From: JAODBJ01 sp963782465
GTDB taxonomy: Bacteria > Actinomycetota > Acidimicrobiia > IMCC26256 > PALSA-610
NCBI GenBank assembly: GCA_963782465.1
Contig: CAWAJR010000006.1
Coordinates: 826,429-890,428 of the forward strand
Length of the DNA stretch: 64,000 bases
Direction: 5' to 3'
The position numbers were made by a program, and so were the translations under genes. Positions 16,850 through 25,907 of this stretch are shown here, one piece after another; position 1 is the first letter of the stretch, and each line of letters starts with the position of its first letter. Below the pieces are notes generated by a model that saw nothing but the letters and a program-made list of their open reading frames with translations, did not search any database and had not been told where the DNA came from.

Positions 16850-17695
16850 CTACGCGAGGCGGGTGACGTCGACCGTCACTTCCTGTTCCGTCGCGGCCGC
16901 GCCCGTGTACACACCGTGCAACGGCGACACGTCGGCGTAGTCGCGCGCGTGCGCGACGGTCACGTGCCGTTCGCGTACGGGTAGACCGTTCGTCGGGTCG
17001 AACGGCACCCACGAGCCGATCCACGCGTCGATCCACGCGTGGCTCTCACCGCTGACGGGCACGCCGATCTCGGCGTCGCTCTCCGGGTGCAGGTAACCCG
17101 AGACGTAGCGGGCAGGAATGCCCATCGCGCGCAGCAGCGAGAGGGTCACATGGGCGAAGTCCTGGCAGACGCCTCTTCCACGCGTCCACGCCTCCGCGGC
17201 CGACGTCGACGCGGTGGTGTGGCCCCGTTCGTACACCATCTGCTCGTGCACGGTTTCGATCGCCGCGTAGGTCGCGGCCGCCGGGCTGGCCGATCGCGCC
17301 CGCACGCCGGCCGCCACGGAACCGAGGATCTCGCCTGCGGCGACGAACTCCGACGGCACCAAGAACTCGTACAGATCGTCACGGAGTTCAGGTGATGCGA
17401 GCGCCGCCCACGTCGCGTCGTTGGCGTGGTCCTGCGTCGACGTCTCGACGATCGAAGAGCCGAGCACGGTCAGTTCGGTGTGCGGCGTGTGCACGTCGAA
17501 GGTGTGGACGATCGTGCCCCAGTAGTCGACGTGGCGGAACAGCCGCGTCGCCGGTTGCACTTGCACCCGCTCGTTCACCGTGCTCTGCGCACGATTCGAC
17601 AGCGGAGTGAGCCGGACTTCGTTGTACGACGCGAAGACCTCCCCGGCGTAGTGCGACGTGGTTTCGTGCTGGACGAGCAGGCGCCACCCGTTCAC
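16850..17695 (-). CDS. Transglutaminase-like cysteine protease family protein
   Basis: A 281-residue protein with an N-terminal all-beta domain (bacterial transglutaminase-like N-terminal region, ETTSHYAGEVFASYNEVRLTPLS) and a C-terminal papain-like transglutaminase core. The catalytic Cys is in WTRGRGVCQDFAHVTLSLLRAMGIPARYVSGYL near residue 165. The His is in GESHAWIDAWIG near 205 and the Asp in WVPFDPTNG near 220. The GTG start at 17695 overlaps the TGA of the upstream gene (GTGA). It is the last gene of a three-gene overlapping operon. In such clusters the transglutaminase is thought to hydrolyse or transfer peptide bonds made by the ATP-grasp partner; this is inference from known gene neighbourhoods. 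Confidence 0.92.
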   Translation of the reverse strand: MNGWRLLVQHETTSHYAGEVFASYNEVRLTPLSNRAQSTVNERVQVQPATRLFRHVDYWGTIVHTFDVHTPHTELTVLGSSIVETSTQDHANDATWAALASPELRDDLYEFLVPSEFVAAGEILGSVAAGVRARSASPAAATYAAIETVHEQMVYERGHTTASTSAAEAWTRGRGVCQDFAHVTLSLLRAMGIPARYVSGYLHPESDAEIGVPVSGESHAWIDAWIGSWVPFDPTNGLPVRERHVTVAHARDYADVSPLHGVYTGAAATEQEVTVDVTRLA

Positions 17696-18621
17696 GCGCT
17701 CCACTCCAGGGGTCGCGTCTGGCGGAAGTAGCGCTCCGCCACGGCCGCAGCCGCGGCCGTACACCGCTCCTGGAGCCGGGCCAAGTGCTCGGGCAGGCTG
17801 CCGAGCAAGTCGTCGATCTGGCGGAACTCGAGTTCGGTGCGGGCGCGGCCGAGCGTGCGGCGCGCGACGTCCTCGAAGCCGACCCTCGCCGACGACGGGT
17901 CGAGCTCGGCCAGGCACTGCTCGGCGGTCGAGAGTGCCCACAACACCGAACGGGGGAACAAGCGATCCAGCAACAAGAACTGCGCGGCGAGGTTCGCGTC
18001 GACCGCTCGTTGGTAGGTCCGCAGGTACGACTCGTACGCCGAACAGCAGCGGAGCGTCGTGACCCATCCGCCCTCGCCCCAGACGCCCTGATGCCGCGTC
18101 GACAGCAGCCGGGCCGTCATGTCGACCCGTTCGAGGCAGCGGCCGAGGACGAGATAGCGCCACGCGTCGTCGCGGCTCATCGTCGAGTCGGCGAGACCGG
18201 CGAGGATCGCGCAGCGTTCCTTCACCCAACTGAAGAAGCGATGCGGCTGCGGTACCGAAGCGCTCGCGCGGGTGGCGACCTCGATGTGGGTCGCGTTGAC
18301 GCACTCCCAGATCTCCGACGAGATCACCTCGCGCGCGCCGCGGGCGTTGTGCCACGCTGCCGAAAGGGAACCGACGATCGAACCGCCGTAGGCCGGGTCG
18401 TACGCGAGCGCGCGGGCGACGAGATCGATGTCGGCGCCGTTCGGCGGGTCGAGCCGGCCCATACCCATCACTTCGAGCAGGGTGCGGCAGGCGGCTTCTT
18501 CGTCGACCCACGGGTCTTCGAGGAGGAGGTGGTAGTGCACGTCGAGCAGGCGAGCGGTGTCTTCGGCCCGCTCGACATACCGGCCGAACCAGTACAACGA
18601 CTCGGCGAGCCGGGTCAGCAC
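17692..18621 (-). CDS. Alpha-E domain protein (DUF403)
   Basis: A 309-residue all-helical protein with the family start LTRLAESLYWFGRYVERAEDTARLLDVHYH and the conserved stretch HNARGAREVISSEIWECVN near residue 100. The GTG start at 18621 lies inside the end of the ATP-grasp gene (7-base overlap), and its stop overlaps the transglutaminase start. Alpha-E proteins occur almost only with this pair of partners. They are predicted to help a peptide-ligating system, but no enzymatic activity is established to my knowledge. Confidence 0.92.
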   Translation of the reverse strand: MLTRLAESLYWFGRYVERAEDTARLLDVHYHLLLEDPWVDEEAACRTLLEVMGMGRLDPPNGADIDLVARALAYDPAYGGSIVGSLSAAWHNARGAREVISSEIWECVNATHIEVATRASASVPQPHRFFSWVKERCAILAGLADSTMSRDDAWRYLVLGRCLERVDMTARLLSTRHQGVWGEGGWVTTLRCCSAYESYLRTYQRAVDANLAAQFLLLDRLFPRSVLWALSTAEQCLAELDPSSARVGFEDVARRTLGRARTELEFRQIDDLLGSLPEHLARLQERCTAAAAAVAERYFRQTRPLEWSA

Positions 18622-20189
18622 CGCGCCGCACCCGTCTGCTGCTGTTGGTGTTGCTGTTGGCTCGTGGTGGTGGTCGGCCCGAGATCGAGTGGCGCACCGG
18701 GCCGCGGCTCGAACTGCGGCCTGGGCACCGACATTTCCGCTCGTTCGCGATGCGGTTCCCGGCCGGCCAGTACCCAGGTGTCCTTCGAACCGCCACCCTG
18801 GCTGGAGTTCACGATGAGGCTGCCGTCGCGGAGCGCGACGCGGGTGAGACCGCCGGCCGCCACCCACACGCGGTTGCCGTCGTTCACGGCGAAGGGGCGC
18901 AGATCGATGTGCCGGGGTGCGAATTTCCCCGCGACGTACGTCGGCGACGTCGACAACTGCACGACATCCTGCGCGATCCAGCCGCGGGGGTCGTCGGTGA
19001 TCGCTTCCCCGGCGCGCTCGAGTTCTTCGTCGGTCGCGTGCGGGCCGATCACGATGCCGTAACCGCCCGCCCCGTCGACGGGCTTCAGGACCAACTGGTC
19101 GAGATGCTCGATGACGTACGCGCGCTGATCGGGATCTTCGAGCCGGTAGGTGCGCACGTTCTGCAGCACCGGTTCCTCGCCCAGGTAGTAACGAACGAGA
19201 TCGGGGACGTACGGGTACACGGCCTTGTCGTCGGCGACACCGTTGCCGGCGGCATTCGCGATCGCGACGTTGCCGAGGCGCGCCGCGTTCAGGATCCCGG
19301 GGCAGCCGATCAGCGAGTCGGGACGGAACTGCAGCGGGTCGAGGAACTCGTCGTCGACCCGGCGGTAGACGACGTCGACGCGGTCTTCGCCTTCGGTCGT
19401 GCGCATGTAGAGCACGCCGTCGCGGCACACCAGGTCGCGACCTTCGACGAGTTCGACGCCCATCGTGCGGGCGAGGAAGGAATGCTCGAAGTAGGCCGCG
19501 TTGTAGATGCCCGGTGTCAGCACGACGACGACCGGGTCGGGACGGTTCGCCGGCGCCGCGGCGCGCAACGCCTCGAGGAGATGGAGCGCGTAGTCGGCCA
19601 CCGGTCGGACCCGGTGGCTCGCGAACAACTCGGGGAACACGTGCGTCATGGTGCGACGGTTCTCGACGACGTACGACACGCCCGACGGGATCCTGAGGTT
19701 GTCTTCGAGTACCCGGTACGCGCCCTGCGCGTCGCGCACGAGATCGACGCCGGCCACGTGGACCCGGACGCCGTTTGCCGGTTTGATCCCGAAGGCTTCA
19801 CGATGGAAGTTCACCGAACTCGCAACGAGGCGGCGCGGCAGAACATGGTCGGCGACGACCCGGGCCGGGCCGTACACATCGTCGAGGAACGCGTCGAGGG
19901 CGCGCACGCGCTGCGTGACCCCGCGCTCGATCGTCGCCCATTCCTCGCTCGGGATGATGCGCGGGATCAGATCGAGGGGGAACGGCCGCTCTTCGCCGCC
20001 GTACGAGAAGGTGATCCCCTGATCACGAAACGAGCGGTCGCGGGTGATGCAACGAGCGTGGAACTCCTCCTCGGTGAGGGCACCGAGCAACTCGTGCAGG
20101 GCGCGGTAGTGCTCGCGGGGCACGTCGGCCGCGGCAAACATTTCGTCCCAGGCCGCTGCGGGCCGATAACCGTCGAGAAGGTCGCCCAC
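18615..20189 (-). CDS. Circularly permuted ATP-grasp protein (DUF404/DUF407)
   Basis: About 524 residues. It opens (V)GDLLDGYRPAAAWDEMF and has ATP-grasp landmarks: GVRVHVAGVDLVRDAQGAYRVLEDNLRIPSG near residue 140, VVLTPGIYNAAYFEHSFLAR near 240, and LVLKPVDGAGGYGIVIGP near 385. It is predicted to ligate an amine to a carboxylate using ATP. The C-terminal 40 residues are a low-complexity Pro/Thr/Gln tail (QQQHQQQQ). The start is uncertain: I chose the GTG at 20189; a CTG a few codons upstream or an ATG at 20141 are alternatives. First gene of the overlapping operon, divergent from the flavoprotein at 20296. Confidence 0.9.
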   Translation of the reverse strand: MGDLLDGYRPAAAWDEMFAAADVPREHYRALHELLGALTEEEFHARCITRDRSFRDQGITFSYGGEERPFPLDLIPRIIPSEEWATIERGVTQRVRALDAFLDDVYGPARVVADHVLPRRLVASSVNFHREAFGIKPANGVRVHVAGVDLVRDAQGAYRVLEDNLRIPSGVSYVVENRRTMTHVFPELFASHRVRPVADYALHLLEALRAAAPANRPDPVVVVLTPGIYNAAYFEHSFLARTMGVELVEGRDLVCRDGVLYMRTTEGEDRVDVVYRRVDDEFLDPLQFRPDSLIGCPGILNAARLGNVAIANAAGNGVADDKAVYPYVPDLVRYYLGEEPVLQNVRTYRLEDPDQRAYVIEHLDQLVLKPVDGAGGYGIVIGPHATDEELERAGEAITDDPRGWIAQDVVQLSTSPTYVAGKFAPRHIDLRPFAVNDGNRVWVAAGGLTRVALRDGSLIVNSSQGGGSKDTWVLAGREPHRERAEMSVPRPQFEPRPGAPLDLGPTTTTSQQQHQQQQTGAARC

Positions 20190-20295
20190 TTCCCTCAGGT
20201 GTACCGCTCCTTCGTTGCCAGGTTGTTTCCGGCACTTGAACGGACCAATGGTCGCGGGCACGGAACACGTGTCGCGGTTGCATAGCCTCGCCCGC

Positions 20296-21408
20296 GTGGC
20301 CGTGCCCGAACCCGTCGATCGCGCGGAGTTCGTCGATCGCGCGGAGTTCGTCGTCGTGGGCGCGGGGCTGCTCGGCCTCGCGGCGGCGCGCGCCCTGTCG
20401 CGGCGCGATCGCGACGTGATCGTGCTCGAACAGGCCACGGTCGGGCACCGGCGCGGTGGATCGCACGGGGCGTCGCGCATCTTCCGTTACGGCTATACCG
20501 ATGAGCGGTACGTGCGCATGGCGCTGCTTGCGCGCGAGTTGTGGCACGACCTCGAAGTTGAGGTTTCACAGGAACTGTTGCGGGAGACCGGGCAGTGCAG
20601 CTTCGGTCCCGACCTCGACGAACTCCTCGCCGCGATGCACTCGGCCGGAGCGCCCGCGACGCGGCTGAGCGCTACCGCCGTAGCCGCGCAGTTCCCCGAG
20701 TTCGCCGGCCACGGTGCCGCGGTCTACGAACCCGGTTCCGCGGTGATGTTCGCCGATCGGTGCCTCGGCGCGCTCCGCGCGAGCGCCGCGTGCGAAGTTC
20801 GCACGGGAACGCGCGTCCTGCGGATCGAAGACCGGGGAAGCGACGTCGAAGTGGTCACCGCCGGCGGGAGCCTTTGCGCGTCGGTTGCGATCGTCTGCCC
20901 CGGGCCGTGGTCGCGGTCGCTGCTCGCAGGCGCGGCGCCGGTCGGCACCTTCGCAACCCAGGAACACGTTGCGTACGTCCGCCCCCGCGACGGTGCCCTT
21001 CCGGATCTGCCGATCTTCATCGCGCACGAACGACCGGCGCCCTACGGCCTGCCGACGCCGTCGCTCGGCTACTACAAGCTCGCGTTCCATCACGCCGGCA
21101 ACGTCGTCGACCCCGCGACGGTGCCGCTCGAACCACGGCCGGGCGCCGTCGCGGCGCTCGAAACGCTGGCACGGAGCTGGCTGCCGAGTTTCGAACCCGA
21201 AGCGGTGATGGTCGAGACGTGCCTCTACGACAACACCGCCGACGAGCACTTCGTGCTCGACCGTCGGGGCCGGGTCGTCGTGGGGGCCGGGACCTCGGGC
21301 CACGGGTTCAAGTTCGGCCCGCTGCTCGGCGAGGTCCTGGCCGATCTCGCGCTCGGCTCCCCGCCCCGAATACCGCTCGACGGGTTCACGCTCGCCCGCC
21401 ACCGTTGA
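20296..21408 (+). CDS. FAD-dependent oxidoreductase, monomeric sarcosine oxidase-like
   Basis: About 370 residues of the DAO / MSOX family, oxidising secondary amines such as N-methyl amino acids with release of H2O2. The FAD-binding motif VVVGAGLLGLAAARAL is near residues 19-34, followed by VLEQATVGHRRGGSHGASRIFRYGY, the MSOX-type segment. The C-terminal VVVGAGTSGHGFKFGPLLGE matches the family's flavin-contacting loop. In canonical MSOX a Cys in that region carries covalent FAD; here the EACLYD-type position reads VETCLYDNTADEHF, so a Cys is present. The GTG at 20296 is the likely start. A short in-frame duplication lies in the N terminus. Confidence 0.88.
   Translation: MAVPEPVDRAEFVDRAEFVVVGAGLLGLAAARALSRRDRDVIVLEQATVGHRRGGSHGASRIFRYGYTDERYVRMALLARELWHDLEVEVSQELLRETGQCSFGPDLDELLAAMHSAGAPATRLSATAVAAQFPEFAGHGAAVYEPGSAVMFADRCLGALRASAACEVRTGTRVLRIEDRGSDVEVVTAGGSLCASVAIVCPGPWSRSLLAGAAPVGTFATQEHVAYVRPRDGALPDLPIFIAHERPAPYGLPTPSLGYYKLAFHHAGNVVDPATVPLEPRPGAVAALETLARSWLPSFEPEAVMVETCLYDNTADEHFVLDRRGRVVVGAGTSGHGFKFGPLLGEVLADLALGSPPRIPLDGFTLARHR
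20314..20349 (+). repeat. Perfect 18-bp tandem duplication in the flavoprotein N terminus
   Basis: GTCGATCGCGCGGAGTTC occurs twice in a row (20314-20331 and 20332-20349), encoding VDRAEF twice before the VVVGAG strand. One copy would give a normal family N terminus. It could be recent replication slippage or an assembly artefact; it keeps the frame. Confidence 0.85.
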
Positions 21409-21421
21409 ACGCCGCAACCCG

Positions 21422-21473
21422 CCGGGTTGTGAGGTTTGTGCACCCGGACGGTCGCACAACCCTCACAACCCGG
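21422..21473. repeat. Dispersed palindromic element, copy 2
   Basis: CCGGGTTGTGAGG (21422-21434) pairs perfectly with 21461-21473. After one mismatch the inner stem TTGTGC (21436-21441) pairs with GCACAA (21454-21459), leaving a 12-base loop, ACCCGGACGGTC. The loop and inner arm share the ACGGTCGCACAA string with copy 1 at 12025. It lies just after the flavoprotein stop and probably terminates it. Confidence 0.7.
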
Positions 21474-21591
21474 GTGGGGGGGACGCAAGGACACGCCGGG
21501 CAGTGTCGAATGGCGCGCCCGGCAGGGTACGGATCGTTAGCGTGCAACGGGGCGAACGAAACCAAGCGGTCGCCATCAAACGGGAGGGTGC

Positions 21592-22362
21592 ATGCGGCGC
21601 ACGGACCCCACGGTTTTTGCCGGCATCGACATCGGTGGGTCAGGGGTGAAAGCCGGCGCCGTCGACGTCACCACCGGAGAACTCGTGTCGGAACGAGCCC
21701 GGGTGGCGACGCCGCACCCCGCGACGCCCGAAGCGGTGGCCGGCGCCGTCGAGACGGTCCTCGCGGAACTCACGGTGCCGACGGACGGGCCGATCGGAGC
21801 GGCGTTTCCCGGTGTCGTGAGCAACGGCGTCGTGCGGGTCGCGCCCAACCTCGGGAAAGGCTGGCCCGGCGTCGACGTCGCCGCGCTCGTGGCCACCGTG
21901 ACGGGGCGGCCGACCGTGGTCACCAACGACGCCGACGCCGCCGGTACCGCGGAACGTCACTTCGGCGCGCTCCGCGACCGGCCCGGCGTCACCGCGCTCC
22001 TGACGTTCGGCACCGGGATCGGCAGCGCCGTGTTCGTCGACGGTGTGCTCGTCCCGAACACCGAGCTCGGGCACCTCGAGATCAATTGTGTCGTGGCCGA
22101 CGGTTGGGCGTCCGACCGCGCCCGCAAGACCGACGACCTGTCGTGGTCGGAGTGGGCGCACCGGTGCAATCACTACCTCGCGCACCTGCATCGGGTGCTG
22201 CAACCGGAGCTTCTCGTGCTCGGCGGCGGGATCAGCTCCAAAGCCGACAAATGGCTCCCCCACCTGTCGCCACCCTGCGAGATCGAGGTGGCCACCCTCG
22301 GTAACAACGCCGGCATCGTCGGCGCGGCCGCGTCCGCCCAGACATCGCTCGCGGCCACCTGA
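21592..22362 (+). CDS. ppgK: Polyphosphate glucokinase (ROK family)
   Basis: A 256-residue ROK kinase that phosphorylates glucose using polyphosphate (and usually ATP). Motifs: phosphate-1 AGIDIGGSGVKAG at residues 10-22, AAFPGVV near 63, TNDADAAG near 105 (catalytic Asp), TFGTGIGSAVFVDG near 138 and NTELGHLE near 157. The TELGH variant and the short length fit PpgK rather than ATP-only ROK glucokinases. An AAACGGGAGGG-type ribosome-binding site precedes the ATG. Confidence 0.93.
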   Translation: MRRTDPTVFAGIDIGGSGVKAGAVDVTTGELVSERARVATPHPATPEAVAGAVETVLAELTVPTDGPIGAAFPGVVSNGVVRVAPNLGKGWPGVDVAALVATVTGRPTVVTNDADAAGTAERHFGALRDRPGVTALLTFGTGIGSAVFVDGVLVPNTELGHLEINCVVADGWASDRARKTDDLSWSEWAHRCNHYLAHLHRVLQPELLVLGGGISSKADKWLPHLSPPCEIEVATLGNNAGIVGAAASAQTSLAAT

Positions 22363-22478
22363 CCGGCACGACCGCGTGGTTCTCCTGCCTTCTTGGCCGG
22401 GGAACTTCAACCCGCCGCCGGCGCGCCGAAGAAGAAGGCGCGGCTGATCGGGGCCGGGTTCAACGAACGGGAAGCCAC

Positions 22479-22796
22479 GTGCGCGTCGAAGCGAACAGTT
22501 CACAAGCGTTGTTCAGCGCGCAGACGGCACTGGCCGGCGCCAAGGCGAAGTCGGACCAGACGTCGAAAGCAGCGCGGAAGTCCGGCACGGCAGCCAACGT
22601 CGCGCCAACGTCGAACGACACCGTCGCGCCCGGCACCGGGAACATCGCCGCCCAGAACCACGCCGCCGCGAACTCGCTGCGCCAGGCCGGTGACCGGGTG
22701 ACGAGCCTCCTCGCCGGGGTCGTCGCGTCAGCGCGGCCGCGCCCGCAGGACGCCTTCCCCACCGACGGGCGCCCGCGCATCGACTTCCGCGCCTGA
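22479..22796 (+). CDS. Hypothetical Ala-rich protein
   Basis: A possible 105-residue protein from a GTG start, rich in Ala, Ser, Asn and Thr (ALFSAQTALAGAKAKSDQ, AAQNHAAANSLRQAGDRVTSLLAGVV). The pattern suggests two helices with a flexible middle. I do not recognise a family. It lies between ppgK and the GNAT gene on the same strand. Unusually low Arg content compared with random high-GC frames argues mildly that it is real. Confidence 0.45.
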   Translation: MRVEANSSQALFSAQTALAGAKAKSDQTSKAARKSGTAANVAPTSNDTVAPGTGNIAAQNHAAANSLRQAGDRVTSLLAGVVASARPRPQDAFPTDGRPRIDFRA

Positions 22797-22841
22797 ATCT
22801 CGCGGCACCGACCGCGCCGCGCTTCGTACACTCCGCCGGGC

Positions 22842-23457
22842 ATGTCCGGCGCACCCGACGTACCGACGTTGCGGCACCCGCTCGTGCGCTTGGAACCACT
22901 CTGCGCTGCGCACGTCGACGGGCTCGTCGCCGCCGCCGCCGAAGACCGGTCCAGCTTCGGTCTGACCACGGTGCCGGCCACGGCCGACGATGTCGCGCAC
23001 TATGTGCAGGCCCTCGTCGCGGCGCGGGAGGCGGGCGCCGACGTCCCGTTCGCGCAAGTGCGCGCCGACGACGAACGGGTGGTCGGTGCGACCCGGTACC
23101 TCAACCTGCGGGCGCGGCCCGGTGGCGCGCTCCCGTTCGCCGTCGAGATCGGTGGCACCTGGCTCGCGGCGTCGGCGCAGCGGACCGGCATCAACGTTGC
23201 GGCGAAGTTGCTGCTCCTGTCGTATGCGTTCGAGACGTGGACGGTGGAGCGGGTCGACTTCAAGACCGACGCGGCGGAACACGCGGTCACGGACCGCGAT
23301 CGAGGCGCTCGGCGCAACGTTCGAGGGTGTGCTGCGAAGCTGGCAGCCGTCGCACGCGACCGGCGAAGCGGCGCTGCTCCGCGACTCGGCGATGTACTCG
23401 ATCGTCAGCGCCGAATGGCCCACCGTGCGCGAGCGCTTGCGGGCGCGTCTGCAATAG
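22842..23457 (+). CDS. GNAT acetyltransferase (RimJ/RimL type), with a frameshift
   Basis: About 205 residues if two frames are joined. The first part reads MSGAPDVPTLRHPLVRLEPLCAAH through VVGATRYLNL and ends AFETWTVERVDFKTDA. At about 23274 one surplus G shifts the frame; removing it continues RNTRSRTAIEALGATFEGVLR, the acetyl-CoA-binding NxxSxxAIEKLGF-like motif. The tail is YSIVSAEWPTVRERLRARL, typical of RimJ/RimL proteins. Substrate is unknown. Its TAG stop forms the palindrome TAGCGCTA with the stop of the convergent permease. Confidence 0.85.
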
Positions 23458-23459
23458 CG

Positions 23460-25904
23460 CTACTCGACGTGCAGGATCTCGGCCGGGTTCACGCGCGCCG
23501 CTTGCGCAGCCGGGAACAAGGCCACGCCGTTTCCCGCGAGGAGTGCCGTCGCGACGACCAGGATGATCAGCGCGACCGGCACGACGTCGTGCACGGGGAT
23601 ACCCAGCCAGTTCGAGGTGAGTGCCCACAGTGCCCGTCCGCCGAGCACGCCGGCCGGGATCGCGACCACGAGCGTCAGCGCGACAAGCGTCGTGGCCTGC
23701 ACCAGGACCGACACGCGCAGTTGCCCCGACGTGAAGCCGAGCGCGCGCAAGACACCGAGATCATGGCGCCGCCTCCGCACCATGCTCACCAGGAGATGGA
23801 CCATGCTCGCGAGGGCCAGCACGACGAGGAGACCGGCCAGCGCGAGTGGCGTCCCTTCGAGGTGCTGGTAGGTCGCGACGTAGTTCGGGCGTTGCGCCGG
23901 CAGCACCAGCCCGTTACCGGAATGGCCATCGAACACCTTGTCGACGAAGAAGGACGCGGGCGTGCCTTTCGTCGCATCGACGAGCATGAACGGGGTCGCG
24001 GCGACGGGTGAATTCGCAGCATTGTCGAGCGGGCCGAACCGCGCGAGGCCGTCGAGCGTCATTGCCACACCGACGCCGAGACCGGTGGGCTCCGACGCCG
24101 GGTACGGCGCAAAACGCGGGAACACCGCCTGACCGACGATGGCGAAGCGACGGGTGACGCTGCCGACGGTGACGTCGACCGCGTCGCCGACGTGCCGGTG
24201 CAACGAGCGCAGCGTTTCGGCGCCGACCGCGAGATCGTGCGACTGTTGCGGCTCGCGACCACGCACGGCTTGCGTGACCGCGATGCCGGGCACCCGCTGT
24301 ACCGCGACGGCACCGATCGTCTTCCCCGAGATCGTGAGTTGCGCGTACGCGGCGACGGCCGACGCGTGTACGTGGGGGTCGTGTTCCATCGCCGCCGCCT
24401 GATGCTCGAGCGCGGCCACCGTGGTGTCGCCGGCCGGCTCGACCTGGTACGACCAGACCCATCCGTACATGCGCGGGGTCGACGTGAAGTGCGTGAGGCC
24501 GCTCGCGTAGACGATCGTGGCGACCAGCGCCGCGATCGCGAGGCCGACACCGAACGCCGTCGACCGCAGCGGGATCGTCGCGTCACCGCGCCCGGGATCC
24601 AGCGCGAACCGGACGCCGGTGACGACCGGTGGCGACGCACTGGAGCCGGCAACCGCGTCGGCGAACCGGTGTTGACGCACGGTGTCGCGCGCCGAATGCC
24701 GCAGCGCACCCGTCGCCTCGTGCACCGCGAGGAGCAGGATCAGCGCAACGGCGCCCGACACGACGACGGTGAAGTCGATGTCGACTCCTCGATGCGGTTC
24801 CAGCGCCCGCAACGGGCCGATCGGCATGAACACGGAACCGGCGATGGCGACGCTGGTCGCGACGACGGCCGCGACGGCGCCCATGAACGCTCCTCGCAGG
24901 ATCCCGACGCGCGCGAGGTCGGCGCTCGTTGCTCCGAGCGACCGGAGCACGGGCCGCGACGTTGCCTCCACGCGCTGCTGGCGCGTCACGATTTGCGACA
25001 CAGCCGCGGCACCGGCGAGCAACGCGAGCAACGCGAACAGCCAGAGGGCCAGCACGTACGGACGAATCGCGCGCCGGCCGCGCTGCAACGTCCCACTGAC
25101 CTCCTGGAAGTCGAGCACGTTCGACCCGGCGATCGCACGAGCGTGCCGTTCGAACTCGGGGAAGCGCGACCGGTCGGACAGGCGCACGCTCAACCCACCG
25201 AAGGCCGACCCGAGATGCGCGATCCGCCGTGAAAGCGACTGCGTGAGCACGACCGTCGACGAGAGGCGCGGATCATCGGCGGTGCGCGTCGCGTCGTCGA
25301 GTGGACGGACGATCGCGGCGACCCGCAACGTGTACGGCTTCGGTTTCAGGGTACGGAACGATTCCGGGTTTCGCACCGCCGCGAGATCGAAGAAGCCGAC
25401 GCGCAGCGTGCTGCCCACACGCAGACGATGTTCCCTCGCCGCGGTTTCGTTGATCACGATCGCGTGGAGGTCGCTCGCGGGCGGCACCCGACCGGCAACG
25501 ACTCCCGGCCGATCGATCGCGCGGAACTCGAAACCGTCGGGGTTCTCGAAGGTGAGCACGCTGTGCACCGACTCGACCCATGCGGCGTCGAGATGACCCG
25601 ACGGGGTGAGCGTCGCCATCGGCGCCGCCTGCATTCGCGCGTACTCCGCGACCTCCGGGAGGTGTTCGAGGCGCTGCCACTGCGCCTCGCTGAGCGAACC
25701 GTTGTTGGGGTTCACCAGCACGTCGGCAGTGCGGTCTTCCCTGACGACACGCTCCAGCGAGGAGTCGGTACGGCGCGCGCCCGCCACCGCGACCATGACG
25801 ACCCCGCCCGCGATGCCCGCCACCGCGCCGATCAATGCCCACGTCCTCCAGCGACGCGCGCACGCCACCCGGAACTGGAACCACACCGCGGCCACGGTGG
25901 TCAT
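23460..25904 (-). CDS. FtsX-like ABC transporter permease
   Basis: An 814-residue integral membrane protein of the FtsX/MacB permease type. It has one N-terminal membrane segment (WALIGAVAGIAGGVVMVAVAGA), a long extracytoplasmic domain, a cluster of segments around residues 270-400, another near 455, a second large outer domain, and three C-terminal segments (LALAGLLVVLALASMVHLL onward). It ends with PAAQAARVNPAEILHVE, the usual FtsX C terminus. Such permeases pair with an ATPase of the LolD/MacB type; none is encoded next to it, so the partner must be elsewhere or this is an orphan. Confidence 0.9.
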   Translation of the reverse strand: MTTVAAVWFQFRVACARRWRTWALIGAVAGIAGGVVMVAVAGARRTDSSLERVVREDRTADVLVNPNNGSLSEAQWQRLEHLPEVAEYARMQAAPMATLTPSGHLDAAWVESVHSVLTFENPDGFEFRAIDRPGVVAGRVPPASDLHAIVINETAAREHRLRVGSTLRVGFFDLAAVRNPESFRTLKPKPYTLRVAAIVRPLDDATRTADDPRLSSTVVLTQSLSRRIAHLGSAFGGLSVRLSDRSRFPEFERHARAIAGSNVLDFQEVSGTLQRGRRAIRPYVLALWLFALLALLAGAAAVSQIVTRQQRVEATSRPVLRSLGATSADLARVGILRGAFMGAVAAVVATSVAIAGSVFMPIGPLRALEPHRGVDIDFTVVVSGAVALILLLAVHEATGALRHSARDTVRQHRFADAVAGSSASPPVVTGVRFALDPGRGDATIPLRSTAFGVGLAIAALVATIVYASGLTHFTSTPRMYGWVWSYQVEPAGDTTVAALEHQAAAMEHDPHVHASAVAAYAQLTISGKTIGAVAVQRVPGIAVTQAVRGREPQQSHDLAVGAETLRSLHRHVGDAVDVTVGSVTRRFAIVGQAVFPRFAPYPASEPTGLGVGVAMTLDGLARFGPLDNAANSPVAATPFMLVDATKGTPASFFVDKVFDGHSGNGLVLPAQRPNYVATYQHLEGTPLALAGLLVVLALASMVHLLVSMVRRRRHDLGVLRALGFTSGQLRVSVLVQATTLVALTLVVAIPAGVLGGRALWALTSNWLGIPVHDVVPVALIILVVATALLAGNGVALFPAAQAARVNPAEILHVE

Positions 25905-25907
25905 TTG

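Noticed and set aside
18645..20285. A 546-codon plus-strand frame across the ATP-grasp gene
   Set aside because: Antisense shadow of conserved ATP-grasp motifs on the minus strand.
22479..22796. Flagellar rod protein (FlgB-like) identity for the Ala/Asn-rich small protein
   Set aside because: Only a superficial resemblance to the N-terminal Asn/Ala pattern; no flagellar genes nearby.
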